A stretch of 64,000 bases of DNA from positions 42,215,155 through 42,279,154 of the forward strand of contig NC_085137.1 of the NCBI RefSeq assembly GCF_035046485.1, written 5' to 3'. The translations under genes were made by a program, and so were the position numbers. Source of the stretch: Aedes albopictus. Its lineage: Eukaryota; Arthropoda; Insecta; Diptera; Culicidae. The notes under the pieces are model-generated. The model was given only the letters and a program-made list of their open reading frames with translations, searched no databases and was not told the origin of the DNA. The stretch's first letter is position 1. Each line of letters begins with the position of its first letter. Positions 32,708 to 45,200 of the stretch are shown one piece after another.

Positions 32708-33981
32708 GTCAATTTCTTGATTTTGCTTTGGCTGACCAAGCCATGTGGGAAATTACACTGTTGAAAATGCTTTGACATCCATGTGCACAACAGAACATGT
32801 GCTCGATGAACAAATTGAGATTTGAAATTATGAAAAGAAATCCACGTACTCCGGTGAGACTCGAACTCACGACTCCCAATTCGCTAGACGGGCGCTTCTA
32901 TTCCTTCAAGCTACGGAGTCACTCGACTATCTCCGTCGCCAGCAGGCCTAGAACTGAACTCGATTCCACAATCGCACATGGTTATCTTCTTTTCACAATC
33001 CAAACCCCCTTCGGATGGGATTAGATGAACATCTAACACATTGTCTGTTGTGCACATGTATGTCAAAGCGGGAGAGGAAGTTATTTTTAATTGTCGAGAG
33101 CTTCGGGCACTGCCTTCCAATCACTTATTGGTATGGCAATTAGTGTGCAGTCGGACTCTCGACGGGTCGGTCCTCGGCCGACCGAATACGGTAAGGGTGA
33201 CCGTAGCACCTTACAAATGTCAATTTCTTGATTTTGCTTTGGCTGACCAAGCCATGTGGGAAATTACACTGTTGAAAATGCTTTGACATCCATGTGCACA
33301 ACAGAACATGTGCTCGATGAACAAATTGAGATTTGAAATTATGAAAAGAAATCCACGTACTCCGGTGAGACCGGAGTACGTGGATTTCTTTTCATAATTT
33401 CAAATCTCAATTTGTTCATCGAGCACATGTTCTGTTGTGCACATGGATGTCAAAGCATTTTCAACAGTGTAATTTCCCACATGGCTTGGTCAGCCAAAGC
33501 AAAATCAAGAAATTGACATTTGTAAGGTGCTACGGTCACCCTTACCGTATTCGGTCGGCCGAGGACCGACCCGTCGAGAGTCCGACTGCACACTAATTGC
33601 CATACCAATAAGTGATTGGAAGGCAGTGCCCGAAGCTCTCGACAATTAAAAATAACTTCCTCTCCCGCTTTGACATACATGTGCACAACAGACAATGTGT
33701 TAGATGTTCATCTAATCCCATCCGAAGGGGGTTTGGATTGTGAAAAGAAGATAACCATGTGCGATTGTGGAATCGAGTTCAGTTCTAGGCCTGCTGGCGA
33801 CGGAGATAGTCGAGTGACTCCGTAGCTTGAAGGAATAGAAGCGCCCGTCTAGCGAATTGGGAGTCGTGAGTTCGAGTCTCACCGGAGTACGTGGATTTCT
33901 TTTCATAATTTCAAATCTCAATTTGTTCATCGAGCACATGTTCTGTTGTGCACATGGATGTCAAAGCATTTTCAACAGTGT
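32708..33981. mobile_element. 1.27-kb near-perfect palindrome of a tRNA-headed repeat
   Basis: Arms 32752-33366 and 33370-33984 are inverted repeats of about 615 bp around a 3-nt centre (gag). The insertion is flanked by the 12-bp direct repeat AATAGAAAAAGT (32696-32707 and 33982-33993). Each arm contains a tRNA-like block: plus strand 33817-33889, and its mirror on the minus strand 32847-32919. The block has a clean T arm (GTGAG TTCGAGT CTCAC), a D-arm stem GCTT/AAGC and a 6-of-7 acceptor stem. Within each arm a segment of about 100-160 bp, from 'ccacgtactccggtgaga' to the outer edge, also occurs twice as a direct repeat. It is best read as a SINE-like repeat in head-to-head dimer form. Confidence 0.75.
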
Positions 33982-34016
33982 AATAGAAAAAGTTTTTTTA
34001 TAGGAGCTGTTTCCTG

Positions 34017-34470
34017 GCCGGGGCCCGTGGCGCTGGGCTACACGTTCGCTTCATAAGCGAATGGTCATGGGTTCGATCCCAGCCCCGGCACATCGTCAGT
34101 TGCTCTTCCCCCCGAGAGCGGCTGGCACTTGACCCTCTTCTGAGCTCTCATAGCTCTAACGGACCCGGATAATTGGATATCGGCGAACGGCAACCCATAA
34201 TGGACGAACCCCAATCGGACTGGAAAAAGGAACAACAGCCACACATCATTTCATCTTCGTGCTCATCATTCTACCAAGGACAGGGTAGAAAAGTGAGAGC
34301 AGCACATAGAGGCAAACCAGTTCGATATAGTAAAATAAGAATATAATAGAATACATTTAGGCACTGTACAAAGTGAAAGTGCAGCCGCCAATTGGAATCG
34401 CTCACGTAGTGCCCTAGTGGACAAAAGAGCTGTAAAATAGGTTAAGTGGTTAAGAATTAAAAAAAGAAGT
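34017..34470 (+). mobile_element. tRNA-derived SINE (Met-like head)
   Basis: 34017-34090 folds as a tRNA: acceptor stem GCCGGGGC / GCCCCGGC, anticodon stem-loop CGC-TTCATAA-GCG (anticodon CAT), and B box GGTTCGATCCC at 34070-34080. A body of about 380 bp without coding sequence follows, ending in an A-rich stretch near 34460. The attached body and the mismatched D arm argue for a SINE and not a working tRNA gene. Confidence 0.7.
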
Positions 34471-35020
34471 TGTTTCTAAGGGTTTTAAGCGGTAGTTCAA
34501 GGACTTTCCAGAAAGTTCAGAGGGGTCTGAAGCAAGTGCCAATACATTTCAAGGTTTCAGTGGGTTTCTGGGTGCTCCATAACAATTGAGGACGTTTCAG
34601 TGGGTTCATGAGACTTTCAAAGGTGGTTCTCAAAGTTTTCATGGTGTTTCAGTAGTTCTCAGGGAGTTTAGAATAGTTTTCCCGGAGGTATAGAAGAAGT
34701 TCTTGAGAGTTTCAGTGGTGTTTAGAGGGGTTTCAATGCGTTTCAAGGTGTTTCAGAGGCTACAGGGAGTTTCTAACCAACGGAGATATCCTCTTCTGTA
34801 AAGTTTATATTAAATACAGGGGAACGGAATCAATCTTAAGGAAAGTGCTCTCATTTTCATCCTATCGAAAAAAAGGCTAATATGCGCCTTTTTTTGTTTT
34901 TTTTTTCTTATTTTTTGTTAGGAGTGAGCATGCATGATAACGAAGAGAATGGAAACAATCGCTGTTTAAATCGTCTGTTTTTGAAATAGCGTGAACATAG
35001 GGACATAGGCTGAAAAAGGG
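34471..35020. repeat. low-complexity 'tttcagtggg' repeat sequence
   Basis: 34490-34770 is made of imperfect units around 'gtttcagtgggtttc'. The remainder to 35020 is AT-rich with poly-T runs. No gene. Confidence 0.4.
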
Positions 35021-35340
35021 TACCCGAGCAGAGGAGAATAGCAAGTTAATAACTACGAAATCATATTACCTGTTTTTATATCTTGTTTTGTTATTATTAA
35101 ATTATCAAGGCATAGCTTTTCCATAACAAATTTTGTTGGACAATCTCCTTTTGTTATAATCAAGCTATTGATATACATTAACTAAATTACATTTAAATAA
35201 CATGTTTTGTTGAAGTACAAGTTTAGTTATTGTTGTAGTATTGATCCACTTATCAGCAATAGCACAACAGTAACAAGTTTTGAAATCACAGCAACAATTC
35301 GACAATTATGACCTGTCCCTTTGTGTTGTTCAATTTTTGT

Positions 35341-36365
35341 ATTCAGTTAAGAAGGAAATTTCTGAACGACTCCTTTTATGAATTCCATAAATAATTTTCG
35401 GATAAGCACTTGGAAGCTCTGAAGGAACTTTCGATAATTCCCTGGAGAAGTCTTCAAGAGAACACCTCGCGTAATTTTCTTAGAAATTTCGATGGTAATT
35501 CTTCGAGCAATTATTAGAATTCTTGGCAGAATCTTTTGGAAAACTCCTGGAGAATCTTTCGGAAAAACTCCTGGTGAAATCCTCAAAGAAGTTTTCAGAG
35601 AAATCTTAAAATGAATTTCAGGACTAATGATCACAGGAAATTCTGAAGAAATCCTTGAAGGGATTCTATGTAGTATTCTTGAAGAATTTCTAGAGAATTC
35701 TTTGAAAATCCATGAAAGATTCCGTAGAAGAACTCCCGGAGAAATTTCTGGAAGATTTTTGGAGTCATTTATGGAAAAGTTTATGACCAAATCTGTCGAC
35801 GAATTTCTTGAAGAATTTTATGACAAAGTCACTTGATAAACAAATAAGGAGTTTTTGACGGAATCCGGAAAGAGGAATTTTAGAAAAAATATTGCCAAAA
35901 ATTCTGGTGAAAGTCCTATAGGAATCATCAGTGGAAGTTCAGGAGAAATTATAGCAAAATTTTTGGAGGAATTCTTGTAGAATCCAGGAGGAATATTCGA
36001 CATAATTCTTGAATCCAGGGAAAAATCGGAGGAATTAAAACAAAGTTTCCAGAAAAATTGTAATAATCTGGACAAAATTTCCAACATCCCAAAAAATTTC
36101 AGCAAAACTGTTGAGCATTCTAAAAGTTCTTCAGTTTCTATGCTGAAAAAAAAAAACAAAACAAAAGTCACAAATTGCTATCGACGATCAAACTTTTTCA
36201 AGTACACGTGTTGATTTCAAAACCGTGCTCCGAAAACAATTAAAGTAGAACAGTTTATAAATTACAGGTGGAAATCGAAGTTCGTCGTATTTGATAATAT
36301 AGAAATTACTAAAGTTCGATTATCTTGCGACTTCAAATCTCTTAGAATGAATTAAAAGCTGAATA
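35341..36365. repeat. degenerate 'gaatttctggagaa' repeat block
   Basis: Imperfect tandem-like units of about 15-20 bp related to those at 9.9-10.5 and 13.3-14.3 kb. They produce spurious frames on both strands. 36180-36365 is AT-rich without features. Confidence 0.4.
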
Positions 36366-36367
36366 TA

Positions 36368-37641
36368 AGGACTGTTCATTTTATAAAGAGGACAACTTTG
36401 CAAGGCTATATAAAGAAAACGCGTAGTTCAAATTTGAGCAGCCTTGGTTAGTTGTTCAGTACATTATATTAGCAGATAATAACCATAAATAAATTGGGTT
36501 AAAATTATTGAACTTCATAGAAATGTGGCAAAGTGTTTCGAGAGATCAATTTTTCAATTCCCAAAAACTACAAATAAACACAAAATTTCTGTAAAACATC
36601 GGTGTATCGTTTTTTATTGCATAAAAGTGTTTGCCATGCTGCAGCAGTTTGAGTGATACATATTCTGGCAAAATATAAACCTAATCGGAATAATGGTTGT
36701 TGAGATATTAAAGATACAAGTTGGACTCGATTTTCAAAATAAAATTTATTTGTTAAACAAAAATGTATAAAAATATTAAATTTTGAATGTTTTCAATGGA
36801 TCTAGTCGAAAGTACTAATAATGCAATTTCAAATGCAGAAAACCGCTTCTTGATAGTATTGTTGGATTGGTTACTGTGCTTCATGGCAGTTACCGGAGAT
36901 AAAACCGCTTTGTTCTTTGAAGGTTCTTCTAAATAACGATGTACTCTATTGCAAATACAACTTAACAATGATGTCGAAAATAAAAATTAACATGTAGTTA
37001 TTTTCAAATAAGGTATATAATCACATAGGGTCAGACCTTGCTGAAAATAAATAATAATAAGCTTCTCTAGAATCAAAAACTTGCATTTATGGAGCAAAAA
37101 GTATGCAATTTTTCATTATGTCCATCATTAAGTATTAAATTTATGATGAAGAATGTACTTTAAAGCATATTTTTCTTCGGTATCATTTAGAATGCGATTC
37201 TCTTCTATACTGGACAAATTTTGAACTGATTCCGTAGTGTTATTGCATCACTGGACTCAAATAAGTATTTTTTATCAATTTCATTGATAACAAGGCAACT
37301 CACTATATCAAGCTGTATAATGCTTGGTGCATTATTACTGACCAACTATTACACTCTACCTTTAGTAGAATAGTATTAGATCCCAACACATTAAAAAGTT
37401 CATGAAAATTTTAAAGTTATGTATGTGGAAAGTTGTGTAGAATTTTGAGAAATGGGGTTTTATTGAGTTTTAACGAAAACCGTTTCAGTTCCATAACTAA
37501 GGACAATTTGTATAATGTTATATTTTTCCTACACTGTAGAATAGCTATGGAAAAGTATGCAAAAAACCAATAATGATTTTATTGAAAAATAAAAAAGATA
37601 TCACACAAATAAGGTGTCCTCTTTATAAAATGAACAGTCCT
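36368..37641. mobile_element. 1274-bp TA-target DNA transposon, no intact transposase
   Basis: 27-bp inverted ends starting AGGACTGTTCATTTTATA and finishing TATAAAATGAACAGTCCT, with TA on both sides (36366-36367 and 37642-37643). The size and target fit a Tc1/mariner element. However, no frame longer than about 70 codons survives and I could not read a DDE/D catalytic motif, so it is either decayed or a non-autonomous derivative. Confidence 0.75.
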
Positions 37642-37905
37642 TAGTATTTTTCGATTATTTGAAAATATTGCCTACGTCAGAGTGATGAACCTCATGTTAT
37701 TGGCGGGCTTGTGAGACAAAGCGAATAATTTTATATAATAAGTATTATAACTTATTTAGTAACGAGTTTGATATCATAGCAAATTCTGCTCTCCCATTAT
37801 TATCAATAACATATTAATATCAAAGTTTGTTATTGAAATATTTTCCGAATCCACTATTATTAAGTTGTTATTGAAACTAACAAAACAAATTATTGAAATG
37901 GTTTC

Positions 37906-38438
37906 TGTTACGATGAAACCCTCCCTGCGATGGAGATGGCCTAACACGTGAGTCGCCGTTCTATTTCGATCGTGTCTATTGTTGACAACTATTGCGATCG
38001 AATGAATGATACGGGATGAGGTGGCATTATTGAACTATTGCACAAAGAAAAACAACAAACTTCGTGCTCGCAAAGAAACGTGCCAGAATTTACTCTGCTG
38101 AAAGTTGATTGTTACATTAGTTATTCCCAAACTAGTTATTAAAATTTGATAAAAACCTACTTTTTGTAACTAAAGGTGAATTTGGAAGTGAGTATAGTAA
38201 TAGTTTGTTACCTATGGATAAAGTTCATGCAAATTTGTTATTCTAGTAATTTGATAACCTAAATTGGAAGACCAAAAGGGAAGAATTTTGTGAAGAATTA
38301 CCGAAAATTTGTAAGTATTAATGGTTCATGCACATGCAAATCTAAACTAACTAAATAAAAATTTACAGCTAAAGCACATCCCATAAAACATCCGTGTTTG
38401 AGTGAATTGGGAACGCTAAAAGAGTTTCGATGACAACA
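37906..38438 (+). repeat. Bel/Pao 5' LTR
   Basis: 533 bp, TG...CA termini. Pairs with 46622-47154 at a constant offset of 8716. Confidence 0.95.
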
Positions 38439-38479
38439 ATTTCTTTAGAAATTTTCGTAGCGAAATCCCCTATTGCAAG

Positions 38480-40027
38480 ATGAGTCTTCCGGATGGAATA
38501 GATGGTTCGACCAAATCACCGTCAAATTGTGTGGCTTGTGATCGCCCGGACAGCAGCGAGGACATGGTGGCGTGCGACGGTTGCGGGTCATGGTACCACT
38601 ATAGCTGCGCAGATGTTGATGGAAGCGTCGCCAACCTTCCGTGGACGTGCGGATCATGCGGGATATTGAATCAAACACCGATTCCACCGAAAGGCGCTCG
38701 TAAGGTAGACGCGAAGAAAGGAAGTAAGCGGCTCACGGTCCCTGCTGGTGCTGAGAAGTCTTCGAAGGTATCCGTCGTCAGCAAAGGAACTTCGCGGAAA
38801 AGTAAGAAATCCGGAGCGGATGAAAAAGTAAGTTCAACTTCTAGTGCTAGGGCAAGGCTCGCACTCGAGCTAAAGATGGTAGATGAGCAGGATCAGATTA
38901 GGGCGGAAGAACTTCAGGCCGAGCTTGTGATAAAAAATAAAAAGTTATTACTTGAGAAGCAGAACAGGGACCGCGAGTTAGCTTTAGAAGGCAAGAAGTT
39001 AGCTGAAGAGAAGGCTTTTCAGGAAAAGCAATTAGAAGAAGAGGAGAAAACCCGAAAGGCGATGTTGGAGATGAAACGTCTGTCACTAGAAACAAAAAAG
39101 AACATCGTTCGACAGTTCTCTCAACGCGGTAGTGAAGTGTCCAGTGTCAGTGGTAGTGAGGTGACGAACTCCGAAGAAAAGGTGCGACGTTGGCTGCAAA
39201 AGTCCGGCGAGCAGACAGAGGGAAACATACAATCCACGTCAGCAGCAAAGGACAACGGCAAACTTCCGGAAATTTCCGGAGAAATAACATTCAACGAAGC
39301 ACAGGAACCGATTTTCAACGTAGCAAAGAAGAGCTTCTTCAGTGAGATGCCTCGCGAGAGGACGGAGCAGGATGGTGGTGAAGACGTCGCGTACGATGTT
39401 CGTCCACGTCTGACAGCAGGGAATGCAGCTCAAGGTGCAGCAAGCGGTAGCATGTATGATCCTACCGACATTGGCCCGACTAGTCGGCAGCTGGCAGCCC
39501 GGCAAGTCATGGGAAAGGATTTGCCCACCTTTTCGGGTAATCCTGAAGACTGGCCCATCTGTATAAGTAATTTCGAACGCTCTACTGCTACTTGTGGATT
39601 CTCCATGGATGAAAATCTGATCCGGCTTCAGCGCAGTCTCAAAGGCCCGGCGATGGAAATGGTACGTTCCAGACTTCTTTCCCCTGCAAGCGTTCCGCAT
39701 GTCATCAAGACTCTTCAGATGCGGTATGGTCGTCCAGAAACACTGATAAGGGCGCTTACCGAAAAGATTCGACAACTTCCTTCTCCAAAAGTGGATAATT
39801 TGAACAGTATAGTCGACTTCGGTTTAGCGGTGGACAGTCTGGTGGAACACTTGAAGACAGCGAAACAACAGGCGCATTTGGCGAATCCAGCATTGTTGCA
39901 TGACCTGGTTGCAAAGCTTCCTGTGGAATACCGAATGAAGTGGTCATCGTACAAAACCGAAATTCCGATAGTCAATCTAGGAACGTTTGGAAGGTTTATG
40001 TCGTCGGTGGTGGAGCTACCCGAATAA
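38480..40027 (+). CDS. Bel/Pao Gag region with N-terminal PHD finger (interrupted)
   Basis: 515 codons. Residues 17-60 form a complete C4HC3 PHD finger: Cys17, 20, 32, 35, His40, Cys43, 57, 60, with the 'MVACDGCGSWYHYSC' core. A Lys/Ser-rich linker and a charged coiled coil (about 125-215) follow. Residues about 343-510 match the DUF1759 Gag-like domain, with DLPTFSGNPEDW and RYGRPETLI. The stop at 40025-40027 lies inside the left end of an inserted transposon, so the last three codons and the stop are not native. In an uninterrupted copy, Gag would run straight on into Pol as one polyprotein. Gag packages element RNA. A PHD finger suggests histone-tail contact, which could guide integration or nuclear retention; that is inference. 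Confidence 0.85.
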   Translation: MSLPDGIDGSTKSPSNCVACDRPDSSEDMVACDGCGSWYHYSCADVDGSVANLPWTCGSCGILNQTPIPPKGARKVDAKKGSKRLTVPAGAEKSSKVSVVSKGTSRKSKKSGADEKVSSTSSARARLALELKMVDEQDQIRAEELQAELVIKNKKLLLEKQNRDRELALEGKKLAEEKAFQEKQLEEEEKTRKAMLEMKRLSLETKKNIVRQFSQRGSEVSSVSGSEVTNSEEKVRRWLQKSGEQTEGNIQSTSAAKDNGKLPEISGEITFNEAQEPIFNVAKKSFFSEMPRERTEQDGGEDVAYDVRPRLTAGNAAQGAASGSMYDPTDIGPTSRQLAARQVMGKDLPTFSGNPEDWPICISNFERSTATCGFSMDENLIRLQRSLKGPAMEMVRSRLLSPASVPHVIKTLQMRYGRPETLIRALTEKIRQLPSPKVDNLNSIVDFGLAVDSLVEHLKTAKQQAHLANPALLHDLVAKLPVEYRMKWSSYKTEIPIVNLGTFGRFMSSVVELPE

Positions 40028-42221
40028 AAAATACAGTAGAAAAACCGAACGTTATATTGTAACAGTACTATTTAGAACCATATTTTTACAATAGACACCA
40101 CTGTAAAAATAAAAATACAAAAACAATAAGATGTAATGTAGGACACCATACCGTGAATTGTAAATAAGATTTTTACAATATATTATACAGGTTGTTAAGT
40201 ATCGTAACAATATAAAAAAATATTTTTCTCCATATATATTTTTTTGCAAAACCATACATTTTATTGTTCATGAATTGTTCAAAATACTGATACGTGGGTT
40301 TAAATATACCGTACATTGTATGGTACATGAATGGTTTCAAACAATAAAATGTACCGTAAATAAATTGTTTTTAATTGTAATTTCACTACTGGTTATACAT
40401 TTAATCAAATGGTTTTGGAATGGTTCTCTTTTGTTATGTTGAATTGTTTTACATTACATAAACCATATATTGTTATATTATCTTGCCATTTTCCTCCTGT
40501 TAATGGCATCTTAGGCTTATTAGATTTATTATAATGCGCTTTGAGAATTCTCCAGAGCGTTTTGGATAACCCTTCATATATAGGATCGCCCACGTCTAAG
40601 TCTGAGTAGTCTCTGATTGCATTAACAGTTGAAGCTTAGGCTCCCATGCCCCACCAGCCAGATAACCGGGTTTTGCAAACTTAGCATTATTTGTGGCAAC
40701 ACTTTGAGCGGCATGATGGAACTATGCCGAGCGCGCTAAGTGTTATTAGACCACTAATGTAGTTGCATGAAGTGGGTGACGAGGTACATAAGTATCATTA
40801 CAGCGTGCTTAACCGTTATTGCAATATTGAGGCACCAGTTTGACTAAAGTTTGAAATACATAACAACTCATGAGATAACTGTCAAGTTCGATTCAAATAT
40901 AAGTTAGGTTAAAAAGCGAACCCGCAGACGAACCTATATTAAAAGTCATTTCAGTGTTCAGTCCAGTCCATATGTTAAAGATATATCTACGTCAAATATA
41001 AAGTTTGTCAACCGCATTTGATTCGATTGTGGTCGAAGGCAAGTTCACATGAGAGAAGAGGAGAAAACTCCCCTAAATGCAAATACAGAAAGAATAGTGT
41101 TGAACCAGCCTCCTGTCACGCGGTCATGTTTTTGAGGTCATCATCAAAATCCAGGATCGGTTATTGACTGTGGCTGCATCATGTCAATAACAATTCTAAA
41201 TTTTATGGAAACTATATTCCCGTGACGAAGACGAGCTGATACTATTACGACTTCATTTTTAAATAAATAATTGCGAAATTAAAAATCATGTTTCGCTTAA
41301 ACTAACGATTTTAAAAGGTAAAAAAAATTGGTTGTGAAAAAAAGTTTCGCCGCTTTTGATTTTTGCTCCTGGAATTATGTTGTTGCGCTATCATGGGAAA
41401 CCAAGCCGCCGAGCAGCCGCTATTGTGTTCAACGAGGCGGCTGGAAGTGGAAACCAGAGATGTTGGCTCGTTATTTTCCTGTGGGGCAGTATTGCGGTGA
41501 CAGGAGGCTGTGTTGAACTCATCTACTGATTTAAGGTAATCTGACCTGCATCTTTCCGGGTTGGCCTACATTGCATTCGTTTTTCTCTCATCGCACTCTA
41601 CACACCTAGCCCGCCCTCGAGCCCGCCATATCTCTTGGACCCCTGCTTGGACCTGCAGTTCTTAGGACATCTGGTTTACCACTGATTTAAACATGTTATT
41701 GGCATTAACCCTTGGGAGCCGGAGGGGTCATATATGACCCCGGCGATGAAACCGAGCATAACAAACGTGTTCGACACCAGCGAGGTTGCGTCGACAGCGG
41801 CGAAAAAAATCGATTCCAAAAGGTTAAATTGATGTTTCAACTTATTCACTTTTTTCTCTTTCCTTTCCTTTGCATCAAAAAAGTCACAAACATCAACAAA
41901 ACAAAGCACGGAAAAAATCTTAAACTGAATAAATCTGGTGTTCGATTTGAATAGGTCGAATCTGCATAGGAATCACAGCAAACATACGATCTATTCAAAT
42001 CGAACACCAGAAATAATTAAAAATTCACGAAAAAATAATGTTTCGGAAAAGTGAATGGTTCAAACGTAAGAAAAACAGTATAATATATTGTTACATAAAA
42101 ATCCAATGTAAATGTATAGTATAGCGAACCATTTCATTACAATACACTTTATTGTAGCTGGTACACTGTATGGCGCCGGAATGGTTTTCACCATACACCC
42201 TATGGTTAGTTTTTATCCGGG
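40019..42221. mobile_element. 2.2-kb CCCG-terminus element inside the Bel/Pao coding region
   Basis: Ends CCCGAATAAAAA and TTTTTATCCGGG with TA on each side (40017-40018 and 42222-42223). Its outer parts are AT-rich with 'accatac...gtatggt' motifs. It has no transposase. It contains further structure: an inverted pair around 'cagcctcctgtcac' (41098-41123 and 41494-41518) and a short hairpin with 'ggtgttcgatttgaatag' (41936-42010). It separates gag from pol. Confidence 0.8.
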
Positions 42222-45200
42222 TAGCCTTTGAAGTGATGGATGATCAGCCAATGTTGAATGCCACCAAAACAGCACAACAAAAGCCCAAAGACCGAAATTT
42301 CATCCACGCACACTCGGATAGTTCTTCGGTGGAATGCACTTCATTACCGAACGATCCGAAATCTCCAGTGTATCCGACAAAGAAGGTCTGTGTTGTCTGC
42401 AAGAAGGAGGGACATAAAGTAACAGAGTGCTTCCTGTTCAAGGCGATGAACATCGATGGTCGTCTCAAAGTTGTCAGTCAGCATGCACTCTGTAGGACTT
42501 GCTTGAACCAACACGGCAAATGGCCATGTAAGACATGGAAAGGATGTGACATAGAAGGCTGCCGTCTTCGTCATCATACGTTATTACATACTTGTGAACC
42601 AGCGGTACCGCTAGCAGTGTTCACTAGCCATTCGAAACTACTGAGTGAGAGTGGCCCGATTTTCCGGATTTTGCCTGTAACACTGTACGCGAAGGAGAAA
42701 CGAGTTCAAGTGTTCGCATTTGTGGATGAAGGATCGCAAATTTCTCTTCTGGACGTTGCAGTAGCCGATGAGCTGGGAGTCACTGGCCCGTCAAGTACGT
42801 TGAATCTCCAGTGGACCGGAAACGTAAAGCGGGAAGAGGTAAACTCCCGTGTCATCGAAATGAATATCTCCGGTGAGACGTCCACCAAGCGCTACAGGAT
42901 GATGGATGCACGAACAGTCGAAAGTCTCCAGTTGCCAACACAATCACTAAGTTACCAGAACTTGGCGGAAAAGTATCCGCACCTTCGAGGATTGCCGATT
43001 GCCGACTATGAAAACGTCACACCGAAACTCCTTATTGGTCTTGACAACCTGAAACTCACGATTCCACTGAAAATTCGGGAAGGACGTTGGGGGCAACCAA
43101 TGGCAGCCAAGTGCCGTTTAGGCTGGAGCATCTACGGTTGCTCACGTTCAGTCACGGAATCATTCACCTGTGGGTTTCACGTTGGAGGATGGACCAATTC
43201 GGAGGGTGAGTTGAACCAACTGGTCCGAGATTACATAACGCTGGACAACTCTGGTGTTCAACCACCGCTCACTCCTCTAGAGTCGGAGGAGAATAAACGG
43301 GCACAACAGCTGCTTCAAACTACCACACGTAGGGTTGGAAACCGATTCGAGACCGGTTTGTTATGGAAATGGGACTATATCCAGCTACCGGACAGTTATG
43401 GGATGGCGTTACGTCGGCTACACTCCCTAGAGAAGCGTCTGGAGAAGGAACAACCGCTGTACAATAGCGTCCGGCAGCAAATGCGAGAGTATCAGGAGAA
43501 AGGCTACGCACACCGTGCTACCGAAGAAGAACTAGCTATCACAAGTTCAGAGAGGGCCTGGTACCTGCCACTGGGAGTAGTGTTAAACCCAAAGAAGCCG
43601 AACAAGGTTCGCATTATTTGGGACGCCGCCGCGAAGGTAAACGGAGTATCGCTCAATTCGGTTCTCCTTAAAGGACCCGATTATCTTGCTTCTCTGGTCG
43701 AAGTCTTCTATCACTTCCGTCTTTATGCCGTTGCCCTGACGGGAGACATCAAGGAGATGTTTCATCGCCTGTTCATCAGACAAGAAGATCGACAATATCA
43801 ACGTTTTTTGTGGCGGGATCATGTATCGTCCAAAGTCGAAGTATACGTCATGGACGTTGCCATATTCGGTGCGACGTGCTCTCCAAGCTCCGCTCAACAC
43901 GTTAAGAATGTTAATGCGAAGGAATTTGAGCACGAATCACCCAGGGCAGTGGCAGCAATCATCCGGTATCACTATGTCGACGACTATCTTGACAGTTTCC
44001 CAACGGCGGCGGAGGCAATGAAGGTCGGAAGCGAAGTTCGGAGGATACACGCTGCCGGTGGGTTCGAGATCAGGAATTTTCTTTCCAATGATGCAACGGT
44101 CGCAGCAAAAGTGGGAGCATCATCTGCCGAAACAGAGAAAACAATCAAGCCCGAGAAGGAAGACAACGTGGAGTCTGTTCTTGGTATGAAATGGATCCGA
44201 ACTGGAGATGACCTCACTTACAACTTTGTAGTACGAGGTAATCTTGGATATGCACTGGATCAATCCCACAGGCCGTCCAAACGAGAGGTGCTACGTGTTG
44301 TTATGAGTTTGTTTGATCCACTGGGCTTGATCAGCTTCTTCATCATCCATGGAAAGACACTCATGCAAGATATTTGGGCATCCGGAGTAGACTGGGATGA
44401 GCCTATCGATGCCGAACTGTGCGAACAATGGTGGCGTTGGACGGCGCTTCTTCCGGGACTAAACTCTATTCGTATTCCCCGCTGCTACTTCGTGGCCGCT
44501 GATTACCAGTCGTACTCCGCACTTCAAATTCACGTCTTTGTGGATGCTAGCAAATCAGCATATGCCTGCGTAGTCTACTTTCGAGTGGAGTCTAAGGATG
44601 GACCTGCGGTAGCGCTAGTTGCTGGAAAAGCGAAGGTAGCTCCACTCAAAATGATGTCCATTCCACGATTGGAGCTTCAAGCTGCTGTGTTGGGAACGCG
44701 ATTACTCAACAGTGTTTCTGCAATGCATAGTCTTCCCGTTAGTCGCCGTGTTTTGTGGACAGATTCGCAGACAGTGCTTGCTTGGTTACGGTCCGATCAT
44801 CGAAGATATCAGCAGTTCGTCGGCTTTCGTGTGGCAGAGATTCTATCCACGACAAACGTGCAAGAATGGAGGAAAATCGATACCGAGCTGAACGTCGCTG
44901 ATCTTGCAACGAAATGGGGTAAAGGACCAAACTTCGATAGTGATAACCCGTGGTTCCGTGGGCCTCAATTTCTGTTGGAACCAGAAAGTTTCTGGCCGAA
45001 GCAGCAGACAGTGCCGCCTACTACAAATGAAGAAATCCGTCGAGTTGGTGTGCATGCCGAGCAACCCGTACCGCTGATAGAAGTTAGAAGATTTGGCAGC
45101 TGGGAAAAGTTACATCGTACCACGGCATATATTCATCGTTTCATCAATAATCTCACCCGGAAGAAACAAGGAGAACATCTGGAACTGGGAGTGTTGAAGC

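Noticed and set aside
33041..33695. Two identical small proteins on opposite strands
   Set aside because: They are identical because they are the two arms of the palindrome. They have no domain or start context.
33817..33889. Functional tRNA gene in the palindrome
   Set aside because: The anticodon stem is weak, it exists as two mirrored copies inside a repeat, and there is no terminator directly after it.
34017..34090. Functional tRNA-Met gene
   Set aside because: The cloverleaf is imperfect and it is joined to a repeat body, so SINE is the better call.
42170..42223. ATG at 42170 as the start of the pol gene
   Set aside because: It lies in the right end of the inserted transposon. Native pol is continuous with gag.
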